Assembly: GCA_963556255.1 (NCBI GenBank)
Contig: OY744615.1
Coordinates: 13,306,998-13,370,997, forward strand
Direction: 5' to 3'
From: Allolobophora icterica
Taxonomy: Eukaryota > Annelida > Clitellata > Crassiclitellata > Lumbricidae
DNA: 64,000 bases
Positions 1 through 8,957 of this stretch are shown one piece after another (the first letter of the stretch is position 1; each line of letters opens with the position of its first letter). The translations under genes and the position numbers were made by a program. Below the pieces are notes generated by a model. It had not been told where the DNA came from, made no database searches, and saw only the letters and a list, made by a program, of their open reading frames with translations.

Positions 1-60
1 GATGATGATGATGATGACGATGATTATGATGATGACTATGATGATATTGATCATGATGGT
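1..60. repeat. GAT trinucleotide microsatellite, cut by window edge
   Basis: Imperfect GAT/GAC trinucleotides run from the first base. The following 100 bases are purine-rich (GAAGAAG, GGAGGAGG) with no gene. Confidence 0.85.
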
Positions 61-208
61 CCCGAGATGGAGGGTGCGACGAGTTAGAAGACGAAGAAGA
101 AGGGGAAGCAGGAGGAGGAGAGGGAGCGGGATGTAAAGGCTAAGAAAGAAGAGAATGAGTGAAGAATCACATAACACGCTACCAATGTCTACATTATCAC
201 AAAAATTC

Positions 209-216
209 TGTCATCG

Positions 217-273
<57 letters not shown>

Positions 274-356
274 ACATCATCATCGTAATCATCATCACTA
301 TCATCATTATCATCATAATCATTATCAGCATCGTCGTCGTCGTCATCATCATGGCT
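209..356. repeat. CAT trinucleotide microsatellite
   Basis: Nearly pure CAT repeat with scattered CGT/TAT variants. Open frames across it encode only poly-His, poly-Ile or poly-Met and are artefacts. Confidence 0.9.
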
Positions 357-659
357 ATCGTGATGATCACAAATGTCACTATGGTATGCCTATGTTATAG
401 AATCCTCGTATTTTACAGCGGAGTTGCTTGAATGAGCGATAGCGACCAGAGCGGAGTAACGGGTAGCTAGGGAACAACGAGGCAAATTCAGTCGAGTAAG
501 CGAGTGCGAGTCAGTCAGCGCTGTCTATCGCCGACGCTGAACGTGAGTTACTCAATCGAGGCGTGACTAACATGGCAATTGCTTAAGCGAATTAACTGCT
601 CGTCTAAGCGATGCTTATTTATTGTCTCGCCTGGCTCGCGAAAGACAATCCGATAATCT
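357..659. other. no gene seen
   Basis: Mixed-composition sequence without a credible ORF, repeat array or mobile-element end that I can recognise. Confidence 0.6.
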
Positions 660-968
<309 letters not shown>

Positions 969-2008
969 TGTGACGTTCGTCGCTCGAGATCAACTAACCC
1001 TTCATCAGACATGGTACCAATTTGTGTCGGTCTTACCCGAGACGCTGCTTCGTCGTCGGGCTGGGTTCGGCTCCAGCCAACTGACCTTCTGGAGTCGCCC
1101 GGGTCACTATCCTGTCTACTTCTGCTGTAGACGAGCGGTTCCCTGTCTCCGCTCTCAGTGCCCATTTCTCCAAGAGGAGGTCCTGAGGGTATCGCTTGTT
1201 TGCGAACAGTGTCGCTGTCAAGCTCCATCTCACTTTCGGACTCTGCCACTGCCGCGGTCGCCGGGTGGGCAACGTCCTCGTCCTCAGGATGGCCGTCCTT
1301 TAGAACAGGGTTCGCTCTCTTGCCGGCAGGAGTCCTCAGCTTCCTGTGAGATCTCTTAGTCAAAGACTTTCTCTTTTTCTCCACCTTAACCGAACCCTCA
1401 CGTACCATTCTGCATCTCATGACTCTCGAGTTATCGTCAATAGGGGAAAACTCTGAACGTTCTCTTGTCCGAGAGGACAAGGTGTACATCTGACGAGTCG
1501 TCACGTCGTGCCGTCTCACACACGCGAACATCTTGCGATAATATATACACGTGTAATATTAACGCGGTATACTGGTCTCACGACACTCTCTTCTGATAGG
1601 ACAGGTTCTAGGTCTAAAACCTCCCTAACCACACGCAGAACTGTGTTCCGACCGGCGCACGAGGTGGGCCCTACTTCGCACTTCGGTCAGTTCTCGGAGC
1701 TACGTGTTTCGATCACCAAGTTATTTGCTCTGAATAACGATTGGTTTGAATACAAGATTTTCCTGACTCTATCGTTTTCCTGGTCTTACCGCACTGTAAT
1801 CAGTTGTCGGGCGGTCTTTTTCCGTACTGCGGTCTTTCGGTAACAGTGGTCTTTCCCAGTAACTATTTTTAGTTACCGGGCGATGGAGCCCCTCCAACGC
1901 TCCACCGGCGTGTCAGCCATCCAAGTGTCACAATCCAAATGTAACGCTGACCCCGTAAGGTTACCAGAATGTCCTGAATTTTGTTCCCAAGAATTTCCGA
2001 ATTTTGGT

Positions 2009-2590
2009 TCCCTAACGAAGGTCACGCTTACTCCCACAGGTAACCGGACAAGCTCCGATCGCGGGGTTCTTCAAAACCCAAGAGGGAACTTCCTGCCTGT
2101 CGCCAAATTTACCCTTATTATCGTTTTTGTACTAAACTGGTTTTTTCAGGTATCCCGACGGTCACTTCACCGAGTGCCGAAGTCGCGTAAAACTCTCCCA
2201 GCCGAAGACGCCGAAGTCGCGTAAAACTCTCCCGGCCGAGTACGCCGAAAGCGCGTAGAACTTCCCCTGTGTCGAGTACGCCGAAATCGCGTAAAACTCG
2301 TCTCAGTGTATAAAACCAAACACTGTCGGATCTTGGAGTTCTTCGAACTCCAAGAGGGATTTCCTTGCCCGACGCCAAATTTACTCTTGGTTTCAAGGAT
2401 TTCAGAATTCCAGAAAATGGCTACCTTAAGAAAGTCACCTTTACTCCCATGGGTTACCGGACAAGCTCCGATCGCGGAGTTCTTCAAAACCCAAGAGGGA
2501 CTTTCCTGCCCGTCGCCAAATTCACCCTGGTTTTCGATCTCACACTGAATTGGTTTTCCTGTGTATCAACGGTATCCTTCCCCGAGTATT
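2009..2590 (-). repeat. internal duplication within the LTR
   Basis: About 130-150 bp around 2030-2160 recur at about 2443-2575 (offset about 413), sharing ACAAGCTCCGATCGCGG, TTCTTCAAAACCCAAGAGGG and GTCGCCAAATT. A partial third copy with CAAGAGGGATTTCC lies near 2340-2400. The same structure is in the 5' LTR at about 11864-12445. Repeats in this part of an LTR may be promoter or enhancer modules; that is inference. Confidence 0.8.
2177..2305 (-). promoter_or_regulatory. four ~33-bp tandem units in the LTR, possible enhancer array
   Basis: CCGAAGTCGCGTAAAACTC-type units start at about 2177, 2210, 2244 and 2281, and at +9855 in the 5' LTR. They are GC-rich and regularly spaced, and lie upstream of the gag start in the element's sense. 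A regulatory role is inferred only from position and repetition. Confidence 0.5.
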
Positions 2591-3197
2591 ACTCAGCCGT
2601 AGATTTCCCACGATCGGGATCTAGACCGCTTCGCGATCAACTGAGGGATCCAACCCGCCGGATCGGCGCTGTCGGCCCGTCTCCCAACAGTGAACTTCTT
2701 TAGCTGTACTCGGGATCGCCTGATTATATTATTCGGACGCCCCTTTCGTCCGTAAATATATTTGTACTAACCGGAAACTCGAACTCTGACTCTGTCGTAA
2801 CCAAAATCACTCGCCTACCACACTGAGTGCAGTATATTTGAATCGGTAACTGAGTCGCTAACCAACAACGCTGTTTAACAGTATTGCTATGTATGAAGAG
2901 TCGAACCAACTCTTCACGTATAAAGCAGCGCACCGTGAGGCAGGCTCTATGCATCCCGAATTAACGCGTCTGCTCGCTATGCGCTGGCTTTACACCGTCG
3001 ATCGGGCTTCCCTATCACGGTCGTTGCTGGACAGTCGCCTATTGAAATTAAATAAAAATTAAATGATCGATGCTGGGCCTTCGCATGAAAAATTAAGATA
3101 AACGATGCTGTTCCCTTCGCATGTAAAATTAAAGAAAACGATGCTATTCGCATAAAATAAATCCTCCCACATACGCACTGTGACCTTGACCGCCACA

Positions 3198-3210
3198 CTC
3201 TCCCCACCTT
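3198..3210 (-). other. polypurine tract
   Basis: On the minus strand the bases directly upstream of the 3' LTR read AAGGTGGGGAGAG, a purine run touching the LTR start. This is the expected plus-strand primer site of an LTR retroelement. Confidence 0.85.
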
Positions 3211-3335
3211 ACTTAGATGCGGAGCATCTCTGCCAAAATCGGGGACCTTAATCAAACGTGACAGGAACATCCCCAACCCAGATCCACTTAGAGAGCAAGG
3301 AACCAAATGCACCTTTGGTTATAGGGCGGTATATC

Positions 3336-3420
3336 AACAATCTCGGCACCCTGCACGTACGCCAAACAACGATGAGAACCGTGATAGCGACAGCCTATTT
3401 AATGATGCTTTCGATCCGAA
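3336..3420 (-). repeat. 85-bp segment, twin of the insert in gag
   Basis: This segment lies between integrase and the 3' LTR and matches 8875-8957 base for base except for a 2-base length difference near the middle. Flanking sequences of the two copies are unrelated, so only this core is shared. Confidence 0.9.
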
Positions 3421-3803
3421 CCCCCACCCTACTGGCAACCTGTCGTACCTGACAAATCGCCAACCTTAACAGGCCCTCTATCATGAACCTGGGCTCTACC
3501 GGACCCCAAGGGCCAGGAGAACTAAAGGAGAGAAAAGTCGCCCACTGTCTCCCGATCTGGTAACTATCGTCAATCAGTCACACCCGGTACCACTTCCAAA
3601 TCGTGAAAGCAAAATAAAAGCGGACAACAGTAGTACAAGTTATCATATTTACGCACATGATCTAAGTCCTAACATATGCTTCTATCGCATGATGATCTAT
3701 CCTAAGTAGCGCACTAAGGTAGCGCACTAAAGTATCACGAAACGGTAACCAAGGAAATCGCATTGCCCCGAATTTCCTTAACACTCGTTGTTACGAGCAT
3801 TAT
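3421..3803 (-). other. non-coding 3' internal region of the LTR element
   Basis: No ORF of note and no transmembrane-rich or cysteine-rich frame that would suggest an envelope gene. Confidence 0.7.
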
Positions 3804-4140
3804 ACTGTCGAAAAGAAACTCTGTCATCACAAGGAAACGGAAACATGGTTCTCCAATAGTTCGCTTGTAGAACCAACGCAATGAAGCGTTCTAGTACTGG
3901 AATCTTTACTCGTTTCAGTACTAACCACTAAGCCAATGTTTAACCGAAAACATATCATCAAAAGGAAACTTAAACAGTCGTTCACTGACAATCTGTAAAA
4001 CCAACGCAATTAAGCGTTACTGGTAGCACAGGTACTGTATGCTCCCAGATACCGCTCAAAAGAAATACTCTCATCAAAAGGGCAACTGAAACATGGGTCT
4101 CGAATAGTCAATGAAACCAACGCAATTAAGCGTTTATCTA
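3804..4140 (-). repeat. three diverged ~120-bp tandem units in the 3' region
   Basis: AACCAACGCAA followed by AAGCGTT recurs at 3871, 3999 and 4115. Each is preceded by an AT(C)A-CAAAAGGAAAC-like stretch and AAACATGG or a variant. Spacing is about 116-128 bp. Confidence 0.8.
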
Positions 4141-4200
4141 GTTGGTCCTAGATACACGTCTGCTTCAGAAGGTCACTAACAAGGACTTCTACAGTCGTAG

Positions 4201-5505
4201 TCATCCATCCAAGCGAGGTCTTCGTCTCGTCCGTCGTCCAGGTGGCAATTCTGGATTAGCGGTCTCGTCTGGATTTTCTGAAGGTTCCTCTGGTTCATGT
4301 TCTGCATTAGAATCTTGAGCCAGGACTGGCCAGTCTACTGTAGGTAACTCAAGATTTCTGTCCCTCTCCGGTAACCAGGTACTCGGAGGTTTACCGTAAA
4401 ACGGCTTCAATTTATCCACGTGCACAACCATTAGCGTGGATTTCGGACTCTTCTGAATCCGGTACAGACACGGACTGAGCACTTGAATAACCAAGAATGG
4501 GCCGGTGTAATAGCGAGCCCATTTTGTCTTCCTTCCACTTCTTAGCCGAGGGTAGTAATAGTAAACCCAATCTCCTTGAGCGAACTTGCTAGGTCTCACT
4601 CTCAAATCGTAGGCTTTTTTCCTTCTTTCTGCTACTCTCTTTAACTGTTCTCGTACAAGCCGATACGATCGTTCCATTTTCTCTTTCTGTTTCTCCACGT
4701 ACTCTTCCATGTCACTGTAAGACGGTCTCTCGAACTCTGTAACTTGGGCTAGAATCAAGTCTAATGGCGTATGGTTCTCTCTTCCCAGGAACAGGAAATT
4801 AGGTGTCCGTTGGGTCGCTTCATGTTCAGTTCCTCGATATGCCGCCATTACATATGGTACATGAACATCCCAATCCTTTTGTCGTTCCGACACTACCTTT
4901 CCGATCAACATGTTCAGTGTTCTGTGGAACCTTTCGATCATTCCGTTACCAGAGGGTCGATATGGAGTTGTACGTACTTTGTCAATCTCCATGCGTTTAC
5001 ACAGCTCTTTGAATAACTTCGACTCAAAACACGGTCCCTGATCCGTCAGGATCTGGCGTGGCATACCAAACCTCGAGAACACGTGTACCATAAGCGATTC
5101 TGCCACAGTAACGGCCTCTTGGTTTCTGATAGGCAGAGCTTCAGCCCATCTCGAGAAGTAATCTATCGCTGTCAGTATGTATTTGTTGCCTTTACTTGAT
5201 ACAGGATGCGGACCAGTTATATCAATTCCGAATCTCTCCATTGGTTCACCGACCACAGGAGTCTGCATGTAACCCTGTCTTGGAGGTTTCTCCCTTCGAT
5301 AACGAGCACAGCGATCGCACCTTTGGCAGAACCGTCTAACATCGTCCTTCCAACTCGGCCAATACGCCCGACGTTGCAACTGAGTTAAACTCTTCCGAAT
5401 CCCGAAATGTCCTCCGGCAAAGCTTGCGTGTGTTAACCGAAGCATCTCTTGCCATAGAGATAAGGGCACAACTAACTGAGATCGCTCAGCTTTTCCTGTG
5501 TTACC
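4201..5505 (-). pseudogene. integrase part of pol, separated from RT/RNase H by an in-frame stop
   Basis: This frame continues directly from the RT/RNase H frame after the TAG at 5506-5508. Counting from the GTG-encoded residue at 5469, the first part has the zinc-binding HHCC module (His 14 and 21, Cys 48 and 51). The catalytic core follows with Asp 83, Asp 143 and Glu 179, a D-D-35-E spacing with the usual GID, LTDQG and GMIERF contexts. Near the C-terminus comes a GPY/F-like module with YYTGPFLV and VHVDKLKPF, then a basic RRTRRRPR tail. There is no chromodomain that I recognise. Its normal role is inserting the cDNA into the genome. The domain itself is open and all catalytic residues are present, so only the upstream stop (and the gag break) would stop it being made as part of the polyprotein. 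Confidence 0.9.
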
Positions 5506-8500
5506 CTAAATCCAGCCTCTGTGTAACACTCCTTGCAGGACTTCCAGCTGATTCCAGTTGCTCACCAACACTTTCACCTCTCCGTTAGCAGGTGATAGTT
5601 CTGCCTGTGTTGGATGATGCTTCGACTCCTTCCAATCAAGGACCGTACCAATATTGCAATCGCTCTGCTGTTCTCTTCGAAGAAACTCCTTTGTCCAACG
5701 GATTTCCTGGCCTGTATCTTCACTGGTAACCTCGGAGCGCGTTACTTCTCCGATCGGACGTGCCCACATCACGTCTTCATTCGTAACTCTCATGGTAACC
5801 ACTTTAGGTTGTTCCTCACCCGGACCTCTAGACATCGCGTCTGCGTTACCGTGTTTTGCTCCCGGTCTGTGACATATCTCCATGTCAAACTCCTCTATCA
5901 TCTCTAACCAACGAGCCTGTTGGCCAATCGGTTCCGGTGTTCTGCGTAACCACTGAAGTGCGGAGTGGTCTGTTCTGAGTAGGAATTTACTACCCAGTAA
6001 GTACTGACGAAACTCTTTCAAGAAATACACCACAGCTAACAACTCTCGCCTGGTAACGTTATAGTTCCGTTCCGCCGTCGACAAGAGCCGACTCGCGTAA
6101 CAAATCACTGTCTCTTCTCCTTCTTGTACTTGCGATAACACCGCTCCAATGGCGTATGCCGAGGCATCCGTATCTAGGATGTACTGGCCCTCGTCGTTCG
6201 GTAACCCAAGTATAGGTGCGGAAACCAACTTTCGTTTAAGTTCTTCGAAAGCTCCCTGACATTCGTCAGTCCAATGGAACGGTACATTTTTCCTGGTCAG
6301 AAAATGAAGTGGTTGAGCTACCACCGCGAAATCATGTATGAAACGTCGGTAATAGGAGCAAAGACCAACGAAGGATCTGACTTGCCTCAAGTTCCGAGGA
6401 GCAGACCATTCTTCTATGGCCTTGATCTTGCTCGGATCCGTCGCGACCCCTTCTTCGCTCAAAACGTGACCAAGAAACAATACTCTCTGTTGTAACAGGT
6501 AACATTTGGATGGTTTCAGCTTGAGATTATACTCTTGTAATCTCCTGAAAATCATCTCTAGGCGTTGCATGTGCGTCTCTACGTCCCTCGAGAACACAAC
6601 TATGTCATCCAAGTAAACCAGACAGATGTCATAGTTTAGCCCTGTCAAGACTAAGTTCATTAGTCGACAAAACGAGGCCGGACTATTGCACAATCCGAAA
6701 GGTAACACTTTGAATTGGAAGCTGCCCCTTCTCGTAACGAACCCGGTCTTGTGTTTGTCTCTTGGGTGCAAGGCCATCTGGTGATAACCTGCTCTCAAAT
6801 CGAACGTACTGTACCATCTGGCGCCACCCAGGGTATCTAAACTCTCGCGGATAAGGGGTAACGGATGAGCATCTTTCCGTGTCTTCAGGTTCAGTTGCCT
6901 GTAATCGATACAGAAACGCATACTGCCATCCTTTTTCTTAACCATTACGACATTGGATGCCCATTCCGATATCGAAGGTTCAATGATTCCTTGTCTCAAC
7001 ATGTCTTCTACCTGACGATCAACTTCCGGTAACATGGAAAGCGGTTGACGTCTCAAAGGTTGCCGAACTGGTTTCTCCTGTCCCGTATCGATCTCGTGTT
7101 GGATCACCGAAGTGAATCCGTTATCACTTTCGTTAAGGGAAAACGTTGCGCTGTACGTTAGCACAAGTTTTCGTAACCTGATTCGCTCTTCTTCCGAAAT
7201 GTCTGCTGGCACTTCTTCCCATAGTCGTTTTAGGGTCTGTTCGGCAAGTGGGTTGAGCGTCTGCTCCGCCACACTGGCCGTTGTACTAATCTTCGATCCA
7301 AACCGGTCAATCGTACTTTGCTGCTTTCCTCGGCGTTCCTCCGGATAACCTGGGCCCATAGGCTTCTCCGGGTTCTCGCTTCGGTAAGGCTCATCATACG
7401 ATTCCGTTCTGGCTCGATTAACTGTCACATCGACTACGTTCACTCGCTCCAGCGGACATTCAGTCCGTTTCTTGACTAGCGAATCTCTGTCTCCAACATT
7501 CAACATCCTGATCCACACTTCCGTGTCTCTTCCTGTCACCAACGTACGTCCGATTATCAAATCTTTTGATAATTCCATTGGAATGGTCGTCCAATCTTCG
7601 TTATCTTTTTGGAAATGCGGGTATACGACCCAAGCTGGAACGTCAACTTCGCTCCTTGGAGGAACTATTATGTCCTCTTGCACAATAACCCTCCGGCACA
7701 TGGACTCGGTAACGACCTCTTTCAGAGGGATCTTCTCGCTCCCAAGGAAAACGCATCGACTTGCGAAGTCCCATCTTGCCTGATTGGCTTCCAGCCAAGA
7801 TAACCCCAAGATCACTTCTGTCACTTGGTCTGTAACTAGACAGGGTACAGGGTACACCTGCTTTCCGATCCGAATCTTAAGGTTAGTTTCACCATCCACC
7901 TTAATCTGACTTCCATTAGCGGCTAGGAGTCGCTGTTCTGACGGTACTAGTACAGCGTCTAGCACGAAACGTCGTGGCACAAGTGACATTTCACTTCCAG
8001 AATCAAGTAGACAGTGTATACGTTTTCCTGCCAGTCTCGCAACCACGTAGGCCACCCTACTGCCTTTGACCAGTCGGTTTTGGGTTTCCTCTTGTATCGG
8101 TTCAGCCTTTGTAGGTTCACTGGTACCGGTTGCACCATTCGTCTCAGCGTTTCTCTGAGGACAATATCGCTTCACGTGTCCTTTTCGTTTGCACAAGTAG
8201 CATTCGATATCCGGGTTACGCAACCGTGTGGGCGGATAAATCCGTCGCCATCCCACATTCGGTTCGGTTGTCCTCTGATCTCCCACAGCTAGATCAGAAC
8301 TGTTCTCCCTTTCATGAGGATTTCTCGGAACGATGCCCAAATTCTGATTTATTGTCACTCGATCAAGTTCTCTTGAAAGATTTTTAATCTTTCGCTCGAG
8401 ATCTTCTAGACGACGAGACTGTTGCCCCTCAGTGCTCGAGTCTTTTCGGTCTTCCATGGTAACTTTAACTCTCGCGTGTCTCCGGTCTAAATCACCACCT

Positions 8501-8904
8501 TGTGTCGAAGATCGACCATAGGCATCCAACCTCACCGCATGTTTATACGCCGCTTCGAGGTTAACTGGTTCTCGCTCGCGCACCTTCTGCCCCAAATCTT
8601 GGTTTGCCAGTGCATCAATGAAAGCGTCACAAGCGACCGTCTCGACGATATCACTTGTTGGTCCTGGGTATGCCAAAGCCATTAGCCTTCGTACTTCCTG
8701 CACTACACTACTCAGCGTTTCTCCGTGAGCCTGCCGGTAAGTGCGAAGTTTCATCCGATATAGGCTAGTTTGGTCATCAGACCCGTACCGGGCCTTAAGC
8801 CGCTCAACAAGTTCTCGCCAAGACACGTCCCTCTGTGCACCCATGTCCCACAACAGCTGCGAAGCGGGACCCGTAACAATCTCGGCACCCTGCACGTACG
8901 CCAA
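5506..8904 (-). CDS. gag C-terminal half, protease, reverse transcriptase, RNase H of the Ty3/Gypsy element
   Basis: The frame is about 1132 residues long; the first codon at 8904 is TTG, so this is a continuation frame and not a true start. Residues 11-130 are the rest of a retrotransposon gag/capsid domain. A CX2CX4HX4C zinc knuckle sits at 235-248. The aspartic protease active site LLDSGSE is at 299-305, with a downstream IVLG-like VILGLSW at 364-370. Reverse transcriptase covers about 625-800, with FDLRAGYHQ at 701 and the catalytic YLDD at 764-767. RNase H follows with DTDAS at 911 and TDHSALQWL near 975. It ends at an in-frame TAG (5506-5508), after which the same frame goes on into integrase. 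Upstream, the capsid domain is split from its N-terminal part by an 83-bp insert that changes frame. Confidence 0.95.
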   Translation of the reverse strand: MAYVQGAEIVTGPASQLLWDMGAQRDVSWRELVERLKARYGSDDQTSLYRMKLRTYRQAHGETLSSVVQEVRRLMALAYPGPTSDIVETVACDAFIDALANQDLGQKVREREPVNLEAAYKHAVRLDAYGRSSTQGGDLDRRHARVKVTMEDRKDSSTEGQQSRRLEDLERKIKNLSRELDRVTINQNLGIVPRNPHERENSSDLAVGDQRTTEPNVGWRRIYPPTRLRNPDIECYLCKRKGHVKRYCPQRNAETNGATGTSEPTKAEPIQEETQNRLVKGSRVAYVVARLAGKRIHCLLDSGSEMSLVPRRFVLDAVLVPSEQRLLAANGSQIKVDGETNLKIRIGKQVYPVPCLVTDQVTEVILGLSWLEANQARWDFASRCVFLGSEKIPLKEVVTESMCRRVIVQEDIIVPPRSEVDVPAWVVYPHFQKDNEDWTTIPMELSKDLIIGRTLVTGRDTEVWIRMLNVGDRDSLVKKRTECPLERVNVVDVTVNRARTESYDEPYRSENPEKPMGPGYPEERRGKQQSTIDRFGSKISTTASVAEQTLNPLAEQTLKRLWEEVPADISEEERIRLRKLVLTYSATFSLNESDNGFTSVIQHEIDTGQEKPVRQPLRRQPLSMLPEVDRQVEDMLRQGIIEPSISEWASNVVMVKKKDGSMRFCIDYRQLNLKTRKDAHPLPLIRESLDTLGGARWYSTFDLRAGYHQMALHPRDKHKTGFVTRRGSFQFKVLPFGLCNSPASFCRLMNLVLTGLNYDICLVYLDDIVVFSRDVETHMQRLEMIFRRLQEYNLKLKPSKCYLLQQRVLFLGHVLSEEGVATDPSKIKAIEEWSAPRNLRQVRSFVGLCSYYRRFIHDFAVVAQPLHFLTRKNVPFHWTDECQGAFEELKRKLVSAPILGLPNDEGQYILDTDASAYAIGAVLSQVQEGEETVICYASRLLSTAERNYNVTRRELLAVVYFLKEFRQYLLGSKFLLRTDHSALQWLRRTPEPIGQQARWLEMIEEFDMEICHRPGAKHGNADAMSRGPGEEQPKVVTMRVTNEDVMWARPIGEVTRSEVTSEDTGQEIRWTKEFLRREQQSDCNIGTVLDWKESKHHPTQAELSPANGEVKVLVSNWNQLEVLQGVLHRGWI

Positions 8905-8957
8905 AACGATGAGAACCGTGATAGCGACAGCCTATTTAATGATGCTTTCGATCCGAA
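8875..8957 (-). repeat. 83-bp insertion interrupting the gag capsid domain
   Basis: The capsid frame from the right reaches CALS and then runs to TAA within this segment. The frame on the left reopens as TGPASQLLWD just after it. The segment is the twin of 3336-3420. It has a TAA in the upstream gag frame and a TAG in the downstream one, so simple read-through cannot join the halves. I see no inverted repeat at its ends and no intron boundary that would restore the frame. Confidence 0.85.

Larger units (their letters stand above)
969..3197 (-). repeat. 3' LTR (2229 bp)
   Basis: Repeats 10824-13052 at a constant offset of 9855 bases. In the element's sense it starts TGTGGCGGTC and ends CGTCACA, giving the canonical TG...CA ends with short imperfect inverted repeats. 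It carries a second copy of the gag start: a minus-strand frame opening at 1531 encodes the same first ~187 residues and then runs into the flanking microsatellite. Confidence 0.95.

Noticed and set aside
155..431. Open frames encoding poly-His, poly-Ile and poly-Met
   Set aside because: Products of the CAT microsatellite, open in several frames at once.
1883..2703. Plus-strand frames of about 110 residues in the LTRs
   Set aside because: Present identically in both LTRs, no homology, antisense to the element and derived from the LTR internal repeats.
3198..4200. Envelope gene of an errantivirus-like element
   Set aside because: No ORF beyond about 60 residues in this interval.
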